NCBI GenBank assembly: GCA_902462325.1
Contig: CABQBF010000152.1
Span: 1 to 6,049, forward strand
Origin: an uncultured Peptococcaceae bacterium
Lineage (GTDB): Bacteria; Bacillota; Peptococcia; Peptococcales; Peptococcaceae
Length of the DNA stretch: 6,049 nucleotides
Reading direction: 5' to 3'
Numbering within the stretch: position 1 is the stretch's first letter; every line of letters begins with the position of its first letter. Position numbers and translations under genes: made by a program. This document shows positions 5,518 through 6,049 of this stretch, one piece after another. Below the pieces are notes generated by a model. The model searched no databases. It was not told where the DNA came from and saw nothing but the letters and a program-made list of their open reading frames with translations.

Positions 5518-5645
5518 ATTGAGCTAGAATCCATTTTGTTTCGCACAGATGTGGCTGTAGGGCTTGCCGAGCCGTTTGCAATGACGTTGCTATTTGGATT
5601 GCTATCACATACAAATAGAGAAGGAAAGAAAGAGAGGTGCTGACC
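5518..5645 (+). promoter_or_regulatory. Long leader of yrzB with two small hairpins and a 20-codon ORF
   Basis: GGCT-TGCCG-AGCC (5561–5573) and GCAA-TGACG-TTGC (5578–5590) form short stem-loops. An ATG at 5581 opens a 20-codon frame (MTLLFGLLSH… ending in ERC) that stops with TGA at 5641–5643, overlapping the yrzB RBS region and 2 bases before its ATG. No good RBS precedes the small ORF, so its translation is uncertain. No known riboswitch is recognised. Confidence 0.3.
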
Positions 5646-5927
5646 ATGGCAGATGAAAAAAATATGGTTGACGAAGAATTGGATGACGTTTTGATTTTAA
5701 TTGACGAAGACGAACAGGAACATCCATTTCAGATGATTGATATGGTAGAAGTAGACGGCAGCCAGTATGCCGTGCTGGTTCCGCTGGAAGAAGGTTCTGA
5801 TGAAGAAGAAGCAATCATCTTGAAGATTGTTGTAGATGAAAACGGCGAAGAAGTTCTGTACGATATCGAAGACGATGAAGAATGGGAAAAAGTTGTCGAT
5901 ATCTGGAATGAGTCTCAGGAAGGTTAA
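5646..5927 (+). CDS. yrzB: DUF1292 family acidic protein (YrzB/UPF0473)
   Basis: The product is 93 aa from the ATG at 5646 and very rich in Asp and Glu. The family core is clear: DDVLILIDEDEQEHPFQMIDMVEVDGSQYAVLVPLE in two runs (about 13–48), then EEEAIILKIV and LYDIEDDEEWEKVVDIW near the C-terminus. It has no signal peptide or membrane segment, so it is cytosolic. The function of DUF1292 is unknown; it is found beside alaS, ireB and ruvX in many Firmicutes. A GTG at 5637 would add three residues (MLT). I prefer the ATG because GAGAGGTG (5632–5639) then serves as its RBS at 6 bases, whereas with GTG the RBS would be the weaker AAGGAAAG (5621–5628). It may be read both from its own promoter and by readthrough from ruvX. 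Confidence 0.93.
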   Translation: MADEKNMVDEELDDVLILIDEDEQEHPFQMIDMVEVDGSQYAVLVPLEEGSDEEEAIILKIVVDENGEEVLYDIEDDEEWEKVVDIWNESQEG

Positions 5928-5948
5928 GAACCATACAAATGGACATGC

Positions 5949-5998
5949 AACATCCTCTTGCGCAGTTGTAGTAAATCTGCCAGGAGGATGTTTTTATT
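5949..5998 (+). terminator. Intrinsic terminator closing the alaS–yrzB cluster
   Basis: AACATCCTC (5949–5957) pairs perfectly with GAGGATGTT (5984–5992). The stem goes on inward through a G·U pair, TTG/CA-type pairs and GCAG/CTGC (5962–5965 with 5977–5980), with one bulged C at 5961, to an 11-base loop. The 3' side runs into TTTTTATT (5991–5998). It lies 21 bases after the yrzB stop. Confidence 0.85.
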
Positions 5999-6035
5999 AG
6001 GTATAAAATTCCATAAAACAACAGAGACTACCACT

Positions 6036-6049
6036 GAGGTGATGTTATG
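6036..6049 (+). promoter_or_regulatory. RBS and start codon of the next gene (gene cut off by window end)
   Basis: GAGGTGA (6036–6042) precedes an ATG at 6047–6049, the last three bases of the window, at suitable spacing. The gene itself cannot be seen. A TATAAA (6002–6007) just after the terminator could be a −10, but no −35 is visible at the right distance. In related gene orders the next gene is often mltG or a Fur-family regulator; that is only a guess here. Confidence 0.55.

Noticed and set aside
5637..5645. GTG at 5637 as the yrzB start.
   Set aside because: It would use up the better RBS (GAGAGGTG) as coding sequence; the ATG at 5646 gives good spacing and the usual family N-terminus.

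Overview
The window looks like a low-to-mid-GC Firmicute (Bacillota). The main evidence is the block alaS – ireB/yrzL – ruvX/yqgF – yrzB (DUF1292), all on the + strand and in the order known from many Firmicutes. Strong purine-rich ribosome binding sites and sigma-A type promoters fit this. The style of the AlaRS, with a Cys-rich insert and the reading TNAGMNQFKDVFLG in motif 1, would suit a Negativicute or a related clostridial lineage, but that is inference and cannot be settled from the window alone.

The left third (1–1747) is accessory. It opens inside a gene whose 5' end lies outside the window (1–858). Its product has an extremely A-rich, Asn/Lys linker and a C-terminal domain patterned like phage replisome-organiser (DnaD-like) proteins. 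Next comes an AT-rich gene of 133 codons (970–1371) with its own promoter and a very strong RBS; it resembles small immunity-type proteins. After it lie about 500 bases without an intact gene. This stretch holds a broken fragment of a copper-amine-oxidase-N-terminal-like (stalk) domain, readable only by joining three frames. The left third therefore reads as a junkyard of mobile or accessory DNA next to a core locus.

The right two thirds (1748–6049) are core. alaS has a sigma-A promoter (TTGACA–17–CATAAT) with nested inverted repeats around it and a leader of about 57 nt, with no T-box visible. A 190-base, strongly structured spacer carrying a 44-codon ORF separates alaS from ireB. ireB and ruvX are 15 bases apart. 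yrzB follows after 257 bases, with its own promoter and a leader of about 128 nt. A long intrinsic terminator closes the cluster, and the window stops exactly on an RBS-preceded ATG of the next gene.

Functionally the core block combines tRNA-Ala charging with editing (AlaRS), a small target of the PASTA-kinase signalling pathway (IreB), a pre-16S rRNA processing nuclease (RuvX/YqgF) and a small acidic protein of unknown role (DUF1292). The first and third both serve translation, which may explain the conserved linkage.
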